A model generated the notes under the pieces. The model was not told the DNA's origin. It saw nothing but the letters and a program-made list of their open reading frames with translations, and made no database searches. Shown piece after piece: positions 53,075 to 61,857 of a stretch of 64,000 nt of DNA (positions are counted from its first letter, which is position 1; each line of letters begins with the position of its first letter). A program made the translations under genes and the position numbers. Source of the DNA: Parasulfuritortus sp036391875 (lineage in GTDB: Bacteria; Pseudomonadota; Gammaproteobacteria; Burkholderiales; Thiobacillaceae); the NCBI GenBank assembly GCA_036391875.1, contig DASVZA010000044.1, forward strand, positions 116,933-180,932. Reading direction: 5' to 3'.

Positions 53075-54478
53075 TCAATAAGCGTTTTTACCGGTCAACG
53101 CGCCCATTGTCCGCATAATTATCGCCAAGTCGAGCCAAACGGACCAGTTGTTGATGTATTCGATATCCGCCTCGATGCGTTGCGCCATCAGCCTGATATC
53201 CCTTGTCTCACCGCGGAAACCACGCACCTGGGCCAAACCGGTCATGCCCGGCTTGATGTTATGGCGAGCGAAGTAATCCCCGATCCGCCTGGAGTATTCC
53301 TGGTCGTGCTGGATCGCGTGCGGCCTCGGCCCGACCAGCGACATGTCTCCGGCCAGCACATTGAACAATTGGGGTAATTCGTCCAGACTCGTCTTGCGCA
53401 AAAACGCTCCCACCCGTGTGATACGCGGATCACCCTTTTCCGCCTGCTTGATCACGCCAGCCTCAGGCTGGTGGACATACATGCTGCGGAATTTCCAGAT
53501 CCGGAAAAGCTTGCCGTTCCAACCGGCACGGTCCTGCCTGAAAAAGATCGGCCCTTCACTGTCAAGTTTGATGGCAATGGCCACGGCCAACAGGATGGGA
53601 CTGATCATCAGCAGAATCAGAAGGGCGAGCAGTTTGTCTTCCAACGACTTCATGACCAGCCTCGTCCCGACCAGAGGCGTTTCAGACAGGGTAATCAGGG
53701 GAATGCCCGCAATTTCCTTGACGTGATAGTTGATCAACCGCAGCGAGAAAATGTCCGGGATCCAGTGGACTGACACATGCTTGTCCAGCAGGGTGAAATA
53801 GACATCCTCGAGGACCTTGGACGAGGCTAGGGCAGTGACGATATAGACGGATCGGATGTCGTATTCGTTGATCAGCCGGAGTACATCCTCGAGTTGCCCC
53901 AGAACGGGAATGCCGACAGTCGGCTCGTCCGCCTCTTCATTCGGCTCGACCCTCACCCGCCCCACTACATTTTGCGCAAGCCAGGGATTGCTCGAGATCT
54001 TTCGGGTGAGCACGTCGGCCAGCTCTCCATGCCCCACGATGAGTACGTTTTCCCTGTTTGCCGGATCCTGAATCCATTTGAGTTGGAAATACCGGATCAG
54101 CCAGTGCAGGAAAACCTGCACAGCGAGTCCCAATACATAAAGCTCCCCCATGAGCAGCCGTGAATAGACTTCGGACTCCTTGGCCAGGAACGAGACCAGG
54201 AACATGGACGCGAAGGTGAGGGTCCAGGCCCTCAATAGTTTCAAGGTCTTGACGGTAAAGCCGCCATTGCTGCGGTAAACCCCGAACTGGTCATACACCA
54301 CCGCCTGAATACTCATCAGCAACAGCAACATGATGGTGTAGTCGGTGGTCATGAAACCGAAACGATAGGTCACCAGAGTGATCGTGAGGAGAATCACGGC
54401 CAGACCATCCAGACCTGCCTGTACCGTGTTGCTGAGACTGCTGCGACGCTGAAGTACCGATCTATTGCTATTGCGCAT
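53075..54478 (-). CDS. wcaJ: Undecaprenyl-phosphate glucose/galactose phosphotransferase (WcaJ-like)
   Basis: 467 residues. Four N-terminal membrane helices (about 20-125), a CoA-binding-like Rossmann segment (NVLIVGHGELADVLTRKISS, about 140-250), a fifth helix (about 275-300) and the catalytic domain: FFRQDRAGWNGKLFRIWKFR, LRKTSLDELPQLFNVLAGDM, SLVGPRPHAIQHDQEY and KPGMTGLAQVRGFRGETRD. It transfers a hexose-1-phosphate to undecaprenyl phosphate, starting the repeat unit. ATG of MRNSNRSVL chosen. It lies upstream of the VPLPA genes after a 149-bp gap. Confidence 0.93.
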   Translation of the reverse strand: MRNSNRSVLQRRSSLSNTVQAGLDGLAVILLTITLVTYRFGFMTTDYTIMLLLLMSIQAVVYDQFGVYRSNGGFTVKTLKLLRAWTLTFASMFLVSFLAKESEVYSRLLMGELYVLGLAVQVFLHWLIRYFQLKWIQDPANRENVLIVGHGELADVLTRKISSNPWLAQNVVGRVRVEPNEEADEPTVGIPVLGQLEDVLRLINEYDIRSVYIVTALASSKVLEDVYFTLLDKHVSVHWIPDIFSLRLINYHVKEIAGIPLITLSETPLVGTRLVMKSLEDKLLALLILLMISPILLAVAIAIKLDSEGPIFFRQDRAGWNGKLFRIWKFRSMYVHQPEAGVIKQAEKGDPRITRVGAFLRKTSLDELPQLFNVLAGDMSLVGPRPHAIQHDQEYSRRIGDYFARHNIKPGMTGLAQVRGFRGETRDIRLMAQRIEADIEYINNWSVWLDLAIIMRTMGALTGKNAY

Positions 54479-54612
54479 ATGGGGTTTTATTTGAATTGGC
54501 CGATACCATGACACCGCCTCGCTCGTAAATGGACAAAAGCCAACCTAATGTAATTCAACATATTGTTTTTATTTATAAATTCGAACAAAAAAGCCTAGCC
54601 GAACGCCGTTGA

Positions 54613-54622
54613 ATAGTACTAT
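54613..54622. promoter_or_regulatory. Palindrome in the AT-rich region upstream of wcaJ
   Basis: Perfect 10-bp palindrome ATAGTACTAT in the 269-bp intergenic stretch 54479-54747. An imperfect 20-bp repeat, TTAGGGTGTGTTCACACTAA, lies at about 54647-54666. The stretch is AT-rich near 54555-54595 and probably holds the wcaJ promoter. Regulator unknown. Confidence 0.3.
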
Positions 54623-54747
54623 CAACACATGACAAATGCACTTACGGATTAGGGTGTGTTCACACTAATCTTCCGAAGCCAAACAACTCACTTGCCGAAG
54701 GACAAATACCTCTCGGCGAGCCGGGACAAGATGCCCCTCACCCTGCA

Positions 54748-55617
54748 TCACGCGAGAGCCGACCGCATCTCGCTTTCGACTTCGCTGATCTCATCCAGAC
54801 AATCCTGATAGATATCGTAGGCCTGTTCCACCATGGCCTTGCTCGCCTCGGTGTAGTCTTCCAATCCGAGCCAGTCGGCCATGCCCTCAGCCAGCAGATT
54901 GCTTACATAGATCACATCCGCCAAGTCATGCGGCTGCGCTGGCACGGGACGCAGACTCTCGTGATCCCGGACCGATTCCGTGATTTCATCGGGCATGCCC
55001 AGCGCCATCAGCAGGGAGTGGCCGATGCTCTCATGCCACCTGGCCAGCAGGTATTTGACGGACATGGGCCGGGCCAGCAGATCTTCGTAGCGAGTGAAGC
55101 GGTACAACAAATAAAAGGCTCCCAAGTCATGGACCATGCCGGCCAGCAATGCCTCATCGGGATTGATCCTGGTCTTGCGCTGGCTGATCACGAAAGCGGC
55201 ACAGGCGGCATGAAAGGAATGATCCCAGACCCGCTGAGGCAGGTCGCCGAACACGATCATTTCCTTTGAGCGCAGCAACTGGTTCATCGCAATCGCCATG
55301 GCCTGGGTCCGGACATTGTTGAGCCCAAGCCGGTTGATCGCCTCTTTCAGGTCTTTGACTTCTCGGCCCCGGTTATAGATGACCGTGTTGGCCATGTGGA
55401 GCAGGCGCACTGGAATCAGAGGCTCGTTACTGAGCAACTTGGTAATATGGTCCAGCGTCTGCTCCGGGTTCTGCAGCGCCTTCCTGAGTCGGACCACGAT
55501 GTCGAAACTGGTTGGGAAAGTCACCTCTCCCGACAACTCCTCGGCGATACTCCGCAACATATGGAAACGCTGCTCTTCGAGCGCTGCGCCTTTGAGATCG
55601 GGTCCTGGATTCGACAT
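54748..55617 (-). CDS. HDOD-domain protein
   Basis: 289 residues. A single HDOD domain (about 30-230) with FPTSFDIVVRLRKALQNPEQ, LIPVRLLHMANTVIYNRGRE, AINRLGLNNVRTQAMAIAMN, and an H-D pair retained in GMVHDLGAFYLLYR. HDOD proteins act as output or adaptor domains in signalling. The ATG of MSNPGPDLKG is chosen; the upstream extension is not conserved-looking. It is 107 bp downstream of the PAS-GGDEF-EAL gene on the same strand, so the two may form a signalling pair. Confidence 0.85.
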   Translation of the reverse strand: MSNPGPDLKGAALEEQRFHMLRSIAEELSGEVTFPTSFDIVVRLRKALQNPEQTLDHITKLLSNEPLIPVRLLHMANTVIYNRGREVKDLKEAINRLGLNNVRTQAMAIAMNQLLRSKEMIVFGDLPQRVWDHSFHAACAAFVISQRKTRINPDEALLAGMVHDLGAFYLLYRFTRYEDLLARPMSVKYLLARWHESIGHSLLMALGMPDEITESVRDHESLRPVPAQPHDLADVIYVSNLLAEGMADWLGLEDYTEASKAMVEQAYDIYQDCLDEISEVESEMRSALA

Positions 55618-55724
55618 AGTGTGGCCTAACTTTCGTGGCCAGGTTGACGCTGCATGGTCGAGTCGGCCGAACGACGGGAACACTTCCGACGCCGTCCGCG
55701 GCAATACGCTGGCCGACACTGGGA

Positions 55725-57455
55725 TCAATGGATCAAATGCCTGACCAGATTGTCCTGCGTAACCGGATGGCTGTAGTAATAACCTTGACCCTGCAAGCAT
55801 CCTTCCTGGATCAGAAACTCGCGTTGAGCTTCAGTTTCGATCCCTTCTGCGACGACGTTCAACTGAAGGCTCTTGCCCAAGGCCAATATAGCACGCGCCA
55901 AAGCGGCATCATTGTCGTTGCCCGGAAGCTCCTTGACGATCGAGCGATCCAGCTTCAATTGGTTGATCGGCCACAGCCGTAGATTGCTGAGGGAAGTAAA
56001 GCCGGTACCGAAATCGTCGATCGAGATGGTCACGCCCATCTCACCCAATTTGCGCAGGACCTCACGGGTCCCTTCGACATCGGACATCACGCTGACTTCG
56101 GACAATTCCAGCTCCAACCCGGTCACCGGACAACCAGTGATGGCCAGGATACGCGCCAGCTTGCCGGGAAAATCGCCGCGTAGCAGTTCCTTGGCGGACA
56201 GGTTCACCGATATCCTGGGCAGATTGAAACCTTGTTTATGCCAAGCAACCAGTTGGTTGCATGCAGTCAGAAGGACCCAGTCGTCCAAGGAACGGATCAG
56301 CCCGCTTTCTTCGGCTATGGAGAGGAAATGCTCCGGGGAAATGATGCCCAGCTCGGGATGGTTCCAGCGTAGCAAGGCTTCCACTTTGACGACCTTGCTG
56401 TCCGACAGATCGACGACGGGCTGATACAGCAGGAAAAAGTCGCTTTCGTTGGCCACTTCCAGGGACTTGCGCAGATTGAACTCGAGCGACATCTTCTCCG
56501 TGCTCCAGTCGTCGGAAGATTCGCTGAAAAGCTGGGGTTTGCCGCCCCCGGTCTGCTTGGCCCGGCACATGGCCGCGTTAGCATTCCTCAAGAGAGTCTC
56601 CGCATCGTCGCCATTGCGTGGGAAAAGGCTGATGCCCAGATTGGCGCTGATGTTCAACATCCTGGAATCGAACAGCATGGGCTCGCCGATGGCGACCTGC
56701 AATTTCTTGGCTACTTGATTGGCGCCTTCCGGGGTATCGATACGGTCGAGGATGATGATGAATTCATCGCCGCCCAAGCGCGCAACCGTGTCCTCCGAGC
56801 GAACAGCAGCGGACATCCGTTTTGCCAGCTTGATCAGGACGGCATCGCCGACCTCATGCCCCATGCTGTCGTTGATCTGCTTGAATTGATTCAGATCGAG
56901 GCAAATGACGCCGACCAGATGGCCGCTCCGCCGCGCCCGTCGAATCGCAAAATCGAGACGTTCCATGGCCAGTCCACGATTGGCCAGCCCAGTCAGCGAA
57001 TCATGCCGCGCCAGTTCCAGGAGCTTGGCATCCTTTTCCCGTAACAGGGTCAGCGCGGTCTGGTATTCCGAGACGTCATTGAGCACACCGATTACTCCGA
57101 TGAGATCGCCATCGGCCGTATGCAATGGAGTAGAAAGCAGTTCGAAATGCCTGACCTTGCGGTCGGCCCCCGTCCGTTCATGCAGCACTTTCAGAGGCTG
57201 CCCGGCTGCATTGATATGTTCCAGCGGACATGGGTAACCGATCTTGCCGCATAGCTCAGGCGCGCCGTAGCATAATCCTTGACAGGCCCCTCCATCGGGG
57301 GCTGCCTGCCCGAGAGGTGCGGCAGCGTCGTTGTGCCAGATAACGCGGCGATCCAAGGTCAGTACGAAGGCAGGATGAGGGAAGTTGTCGGCAATCGCCT
57401 CGAGCAAAGCTTTATGCCTGAGACAATCCGCATAGAGTTCAGTCACATCCGCCAA
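55725..57455 (-). CDS. PAS-GGDEF-EAL bifunctional c-di-GMP enzyme
   Basis: 576 residues. A PAS domain (about 15-130) with a cysteine-rich insert (CQGLCYGAPELCGKIGYPCP) typical of PAS domains that might bind metal. The GGDEF domain (about 150-305) has an intact RLGGDEF site and D in ICLDLNQFKQIND. The EAL domain (about 325-570) has VEALLRWNHPELG, SVNLSAKELL, ELELSE, ISIDDFGTG, LKLDRSIV, VAEGIET and GQGYYYSHP. Both activities look possible. TTG start preceded by AGGGGA; no ATG in frame. Cytoplasmic, as no membrane helix is visible. Confidence 0.93.
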   Translation of the reverse strand: MADVTELYADCLRHKALLEAIADNFPHPAFVLTLDRRVIWHNDAAAPLGQAAPDGGACQGLCYGAPELCGKIGYPCPLEHINAAGQPLKVLHERTGADRKVRHFELLSTPLHTADGDLIGVIGVLNDVSEYQTALTLLREKDAKLLELARHDSLTGLANRGLAMERLDFAIRRARRSGHLVGVICLDLNQFKQINDSMGHEVGDAVLIKLAKRMSAAVRSEDTVARLGGDEFIIILDRIDTPEGANQVAKKLQVAIGEPMLFDSRMLNISANLGISLFPRNGDDAETLLRNANAAMCRAKQTGGGKPQLFSESSDDWSTEKMSLEFNLRKSLEVANESDFFLLYQPVVDLSDSKVVKVEALLRWNHPELGIISPEHFLSIAEESGLIRSLDDWVLLTACNQLVAWHKQGFNLPRISVNLSAKELLRGDFPGKLARILAITGCPVTGLELELSEVSVMSDVEGTREVLRKLGEMGVTISIDDFGTGFTSLSNLRLWPINQLKLDRSIVKELPGNDNDAALARAILALGKSLQLNVVAEGIETEAQREFLIQEGCLQGQGYYYSHPVTQDNLVRHLIH

Positions 57456-57610
57456 GGCATTCCCCTGAAATTTGAGCTAAATAAGCCGCTTGTTAGTCCT
57501 GTTTTGATCGTAACCAACAGGTATGCAATACCAAATAGCCCATTCGGGCCAACCCATCTCCGTTTCATTAGCCCTATCGATCCGATTGCACGGCTTTGAG
57601 GTGAGCTTCA

Positions 57611-57697
57611 GAGAGCGATCTCGATCGCTCTCATCTTGTCCCGCCGCCGATCAACGGCGATGTCTCACTTGGCCGCACGGATTCGAAGCGGGACAAG
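57611..57697. other. Structured intergenic element upstream of glgP
   Basis: Lies in the 360-bp gap (57456-57815) between divergent genes. It holds a perfect hairpin GAGAGCGAT-CTCG-ATCGCTCTC (57611-57632), then long-range arms CTTGTCCCGC (57635-57644) and GCGGGACAAG (57688-57697) enclosing a smaller stem CGCCG-ATCAA-CGGCG (57645-57659). No T-tract follows. It could be a leader RNA of glgP, a small RNA, or a protein-binding site. The rest of the gap shows no gene. Confidence 0.4.
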
Positions 57698-57815
57698 TTT
57701 GCGTCAGGCGGCTGACGACGATGGCAGATTCGGCGCAACCGATGCGAACTGCAACCCAAATTCACACGAGGCAATCGCTATAACGAATGAACACGTCCCG
57801 CCATGAGGGCACGAA

Positions 57816-59510
57816 ATGCACAACGAATTCATACTCGAAGAGCGCATCGCCTACTTCTCGATGGAGATCGCTCTGCGCAACGACATTCCCACCTATGCGG
57901 GCGGCCTGGGTGTGCTGGCCGGCGACACGATCCGCTCCGGCGCCGATCTGGAACTGCCGCTCGTAGCCGTGAGCCTGGTCAGTCGCGCCGGCTACTTCCG
58001 TCAGGAAATCGATGACCAGGGTCGGCAGGTGGAACATCCGGACTCCTGGGACCCCAATCTTTTCGCCAGTCCGTTGGATGCCAAGATCGCCGTCCCCATC
58101 GAAGGGCGCGAAGTCTGGGTGCGTGGCTGGCTGTACGTGCTGAAAGGCCAGGTGAATGGTCGCGAGCCGGTCATCCTGCTGGATACCGACCTGGACGAGA
58201 ACCGCGCCGACGACCGCGAGATCACGCACCATCTTTACGATGGTGATGCCCGCTACCGGCTGAAACAGGAAATCGTACTCGGCATCGGCGGTGTCCGCAT
58301 GCTGCAGGCCCTGGGCTTCAACATCCGCCAATACCACATGAACGAAGGCCATTCGGCACTGCTGGCGCTGGAATTGCTGCGCCGTCACGCCTATCCGCCC
58401 GAGGAGGTGCGCCAGGGCGAATCGCCTTACGACATCCTGCGCGTGCGCGAGATGTGCAATTTCACCACGCACACGCCGGTCGAGGCAGGCCACGACAAGT
58501 TCCCCTATGATCTCGTGCAGGATGTACTCGACGCGCTGGTCGACCTCGCCACATTGAAACGACTGGCCGGCGACGACGCCCTGAACATGACCCGGCTGGC
58601 GTTCAACCTAAGCGAATACGTCAACGGGGTCGCCAAGCGCCACGCCGAGGTGTCACGCCAGTTTTTCCCCGGCTATCACGTCCATGCGGTCACCAACGGC
58701 GTCCACCCTTACACCTGGACCCATCCCAGCTTCATACGCCTATACGACGCACACCTGCCGGGCTGGGGCCACGAACCCGAACTCCTGGTGCGGGCCGACC
58801 GGATCCCCGATGCCGCCATCTGGGACGCCCATGTCTCCGCCAAGACCCTGCTGATCGGCAAGGTCAAGGCACTGACCGGTGTCGAGTTGCATCCGAAAAT
58901 ACCGATCCTGGGCTTCGCCCGGCGCATGACGGCCTACAAGCGGGCCGACCTGCTGTTCTCCGATCTTGACCGCATTCGGGCCATCGCCCAGCAACGCCCA
59001 TTCCAAGTGGTGCTGGCCGGCAAGGCCCACCCCCGCGACGACGGCGGCAAGCAGTTGGTCGAAACGCTGCACCGGCACATCCGTGAACTGAACCCGCTGA
59101 TCCGCATCGCCTACCTGCCGAACTACGATATGGACATGGCGCTGGCCATGGTCTCCGGTGTCGACGTCTGGCTGAACACGCCGCTCAAGCCCTTGGAGGC
59201 ATCAGGCACCAGCGGCATGAAGGCCGCCTTCAACGGCGTGCCGCAATTGAGCGTACTGGACGGCTGGTGGATCGAGGGCTGCATCGAGGGCGTGACCGGC
59301 TGGGCAGTGGGCGACGCCACCAGCAACGGCAACGACGCTGCGTCGCTCTATGACAAGCTGGAACAAGTGGTGCTGCCGCTTTATTACGGCTACGCGGACG
59401 ATCAGGCAGCCTGGATCGCGGTGATGAAGGGCGCGATCTGCAAGAGCGCATCGTTTTTCAACAGCCACCGCATGATGCGTCGCTACGCCACCGAGGCCTA
59501 TATCCGCTAG
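57816..59510 (+). CDS. glgP: Short-type alpha-glucan (glycogen/maltodextrin) phosphorylase
   Basis: 564 residues, the shorter class of phosphorylases (family GT35), which releases glucose-1-phosphate from alpha-1,4-glucans. Features: YFSMEIALRNDIPTYAGGLG at the start, HMNEGHSALLALELL, THTPVEAGHDKF, FARRMTAYKRADLLFSDLDR, and the PLP-lysine motif EASGTSGMKAAFNG with Lys469. The start ATG of MHNEFILEER is preceded by an AGGG region. It is divergent from the PAS-GGDEF-EAL gene and convergent with the ProQ-like gene (13-bp gap). Confidence 0.93.
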   Translation: MHNEFILEERIAYFSMEIALRNDIPTYAGGLGVLAGDTIRSGADLELPLVAVSLVSRAGYFRQEIDDQGRQVEHPDSWDPNLFASPLDAKIAVPIEGREVWVRGWLYVLKGQVNGREPVILLDTDLDENRADDREITHHLYDGDARYRLKQEIVLGIGGVRMLQALGFNIRQYHMNEGHSALLALELLRRHAYPPEEVRQGESPYDILRVREMCNFTTHTPVEAGHDKFPYDLVQDVLDALVDLATLKRLAGDDALNMTRLAFNLSEYVNGVAKRHAEVSRQFFPGYHVHAVTNGVHPYTWTHPSFIRLYDAHLPGWGHEPELLVRADRIPDAAIWDAHVSAKTLLIGKVKALTGVELHPKIPILGFARRMTAYKRADLLFSDLDRIRAIAQQRPFQVVLAGKAHPRDDGGKQLVETLHRHIRELNPLIRIAYLPNYDMDMALAMVSGVDVWLNTPLKPLEASGTSGMKAAFNGVPQLSVLDGWWIEGCIEGVTGWAVGDATSNGNDAASLYDKLEQVVLPLYYGYADDQAAWIAVMKGAICKSASFFNSHRMMRRYATEAYIR

Positions 59511-59523
59511 ATCCGAAGACTCA

Positions 59524-59919
59524 TCAGCGGCTGTTGAACTTCTCGGCCAGTTGCTGGAGCTTGGCTTGATGCTGCTTGGTCTGCTCTTCCGCCTTGCGCC
59601 GCTCGGCGGCCTTCTTGAATCGATCCTTGACCAATTTCGTGGCGGCATCGCGTTGTTCGGCCGTCACCTCCCCGGCCGGATTGCCGTCCAGGTCGAAGCG
59701 CTGTTCGGCATTCGACAAGACCTTGAGGTAACGGGTCGAGCCGGTATGGATCTTCAGTGCACGACCGACCTGAGCTTTGGTCAGTTCGGGCATTCTTTCG
59801 AGGATTTTTTTGTGGATGCCTATGGCCAGCGGCTGGGCATCGCGGAATACGGGAAAGGAGGCCACGAGGCTGTCCAGAACATCGTCTCGAAAAGACTTGG
59901 GGGTTGGGTTACCGGTCAT
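59524..59919 (-). CDS. ProQ/FinO-domain RNA-binding protein
   Basis: 131 residues. The FinO/ProQ domain (about 8-100) shows FPVFRDAQPLAIGIHKKILE, VGRALKIHTGSTRYLKVLSN and the final RFDLDGNPAGEV. A basic, lysine/glutamine-rich helical tail (about 100-131) follows. These proteins bind structured small RNAs and 3' ends of mRNAs. ATG of MTGNPTPKSF chosen, because the upstream extension looks non-homologous. A candidate small RNA is encoded just upstream on the other strand. Confidence 0.9.
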   Translation of the reverse strand: MTGNPTPKSFRDDVLDSLVASFPVFRDAQPLAIGIHKKILERMPELTKAQVGRALKIHTGSTRYLKVLSNAEQRFDLDGNPAGEVTAEQRDAATKLVKDRFKKAAERRKAEEQTKQHQAKLQQLAEKFNSR

Positions 59920-60039
59920 CGCAAAGAAAAAACAAATCTTGAAGGCCGGCATTTTACCCCGCGCCTGCGATCCGTCCCGCATCATCTTTGACGATCCAGC
60001 CGGCCTCTGATCTTTTTGGCCGAACTTTTTCTCCTTGCC

Positions 60040-60143
60040 CGACTCTGATCTATGTCACCTTCGCAGGCGGCAGTTTTTTCGAGTCTCCTCCATCGGCTCG
60101 ACTTCGAGCCAAATTTCATACGGGGCCCTGTGCCCCGTTTTTT
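60040..60143 (+). ncRNA. Candidate small RNA ending in an orphan terminator
   Basis: The 267-bp gap between divergent genes contains two successive hairpins on the plus strand: GGCTCG-ACTT-CGAGCC (60095-60110) and a classical terminator (60120-60143). The nearest upstream plus-strand gene ends about 600 bp away and the next one starts 110 bp later, so the terminator has no coding partner. The 5' end is not defined by a clear promoter; 60040 is an estimate. It could instead be an attenuated leader of the next gene. Confidence 0.4.
60120..60143 (+). terminator. Rho-independent terminator without an upstream gene
   Basis: ACGGGGC-CCTGT-GCCCCGT with perfect 7-bp arms followed by T6 in total. Confidence 0.8.
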
Positions 60144-60252
60144 ATGGTCCGGCCGCCGCTGCCGCACTGCACTCCGGAACTGACCCCTGCGGATTGCAGG
60201 CAGTCCTAAAACAAGCCCAATCAGGATCGGACAGACGACGAGGAACCCAAAC

Positions 60253-60561
60253 GTGAACAGCGAATCCGACCACAAAGCCGCCTTGGACCCCAAAAGCGTA
60301 AAAATCGACGCTGAGCATGCGACCGCAAACGTCATCGTGAACGGCGCGTTTCAAAAACGATACGTTTTCAGCATCGCCTGGAAACCGGGCCACGAATCCG
60401 ACTGGTCATGGCAGGGTACCGAAAGCTGGCTGCAAACCGAGTTCAACGCCGAACATGCCGGACTGGAGCCGGCCCAACTCGTCGCGTTGGTCGGCACCGC
60501 CGTGATGGATTACGCCGAGGAACGGGCCCAAGGGCAGCATGTCGCCCCCGTATCACGATAA
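60253..60561 (+). CDS. Small conserved-looking protein of unknown function
   Basis: 102 residues without signal peptide or membrane helix. Composition is balanced, with aromatic residues in FSIAWKPGHESDWSWQGTES and a helical C-terminal half. GTG start preceded by AGGAACCC; no ATG fits. The start is divergent to the ProQ-like gene and the stop is convergent with the next gene (9-bp gap). I do not recognise the family. The codon pattern and a proper ribosome site make it likely to be real. Confidence 0.65.
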   Translation: MNSESDHKAALDPKSVKIDAEHATANVIVNGAFQKRYVFSIAWKPGHESDWSWQGTESWLQTEFNAEHAGLEPAQLVALVGTAVMDYAEERAQGQHVAPVSR

Positions 60562-60570
60562 GCGATCCGG

Positions 60571-61641
60571 TTAAGGCTTCGTGTTTTTGGGTCCTGCATC
60601 AGCTCGGGCCGGCTCATAACGCGCCGCGCACGTACGGCAATACGGCGCCGCGAGTGGTTCGCCGATAAACAGGCCTTGCGCCGGCCAGGCAACGCTTTTC
60701 CAATATGCCTCGATTGCCGTCTCACCGGCCAAGTAATACTTGAGCAGGACGGCGGGATTGGGGAATTTCTGCCAATAGTTGCACGGCTCGGACACCGTAC
60801 CGTAGCTCGCCGTCGCCCCCGCCTCCAGCCATTTCAAGCTGCTCATCTGGCCCTTGCCCAGCAGATCCCCCCCCGAGGAAGTCAGATGATCGGCCAATGC
60901 CCCCGGTAGGAAAGTCAGGGTTTCCAGCTTGGGAACCCTGACCAGCCCGGTCTCGTAGATCATGACGTCGCGCCTGTCCTCGATGTAGTCGGCATGCAGG
61001 TTGTATATCGTCAGTTGCTTCCAGGCCATGCGGCCCGATTTCGGGAAAAAGGCCACGCGTGAATCCCGCGCCCGATCCGAGGTCACCAGGAAATAGGCAC
61101 CACCTTCGTTGACGCGGAAACCGCTCAGCACACCGCGGTCGATCAGTGCCTTGGCCTGCTCGACCGAGTCGGCCGGCAACAACATGGCCAGGCGCAGACC
61201 GCTCTGGCCCGGTAGCGTGGCCGGACTGTCGTAATAGGGGCTGGGCTTGCCCGGACTGCAGGTCGACTTGCATTGCTGCGCATCGAAACCCAGCGACAGA
61301 GCGGATGTGATGGAATTGCACTCGACCGCATAGGGCGCGGTCCAGACCAGGACGATTACCTGAATCGAGGGATCGAGCCGTGCCTCTATCTGAGCCTTGA
61401 TTTGCGCAAAACGTGCCGCCGAGAGCCGCTTGGGCCTACCCGGAATGTTGACCTCGATGAGGTGGGTTTTCGGAATATGGCGTGCCGCCAGATAGTAGCG
61501 GCCGACCTTGAGGCTGTTGGCATCGGCGCTGTTGACCACCACGGCCACCTGTTCCGGCCCTATCTCCGAGTCGGCGGCAATCGCGAAGCACGATGGCAAC
61601 AGCAAGAGAAACACCAGGGTTAAGTTAGTCAGGGGATTCAC
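60571..61641 (-). CDS. Exported TIGR03790-family-like protein, function unknown
   Basis: 356 residues. A signal peptide (about 1-23, ending AIA) precedes a domain beginning QVAVVVNSADANSLKVGRYY and LAARHIPKTHLIEVNIP, the typical opening of the TIGR03790 family. Further on are VIVLVWTAPYAVECNSITSA, a likely disulfide region (QCKSTC), FYLVTSD-like segments and an RTCAARYE end. These proteins are widespread in proteobacteria but have no assigned role. The closing segment SSGGDLLGKGQMSSLKWLEA is the family's conserved region. Probably periplasmic or surface-exposed. Confidence 0.8.
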   Translation of the reverse strand: MNPLTNLTLVFLLLLPSCFAIAADSEIGPEQVAVVVNSADANSLKVGRYYLAARHIPKTHLIEVNIPGRPKRLSAARFAQIKAQIEARLDPSIQVIVLVWTAPYAVECNSITSALSLGFDAQQCKSTCSPGKPSPYYDSPATLPGQSGLRLAMLLPADSVEQAKALIDRGVLSGFRVNEGGAYFLVTSDRARDSRVAFFPKSGRMAWKQLTIYNLHADYIEDRRDVMIYETGLVRVPKLETLTFLPGALADHLTSSGGDLLGKGQMSSLKWLEAGATASYGTVSEPCNYWQKFPNPAVLLKYYLAGETAIEAYWKSVAWPAQGLFIGEPLAAPYCRTCAARYEPARADAGPKNTKP

Positions 61642-61857
61642 CAGGCCAGTATACCTCTCCGCCCGAGCCTTGCCAGGCGCCCTCTGCCGGTTCGGTGAAT
61701 GAACCAGACGGGTAAAACGTCTTGGTGCTTCAGTCCGCTGACCTCCAACGAAGTATTAATTCGGCTACCCGAAACGCGGTAGACTGCCCCGCACTATTTA
61801 AGCCAACCTTGCCGTTAAAGCTCGGCATGTACGGCAGTAGACACGCGGAGGAAAAGA

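Noticed and set aside
18720..54478. CRISPR array, transposon or phage origin of the EPS region
   Set aside because: No spaced repeats, transposase, integrase or attachment-site pair was seen; the AT-rich genes have no mobile genes beside them.
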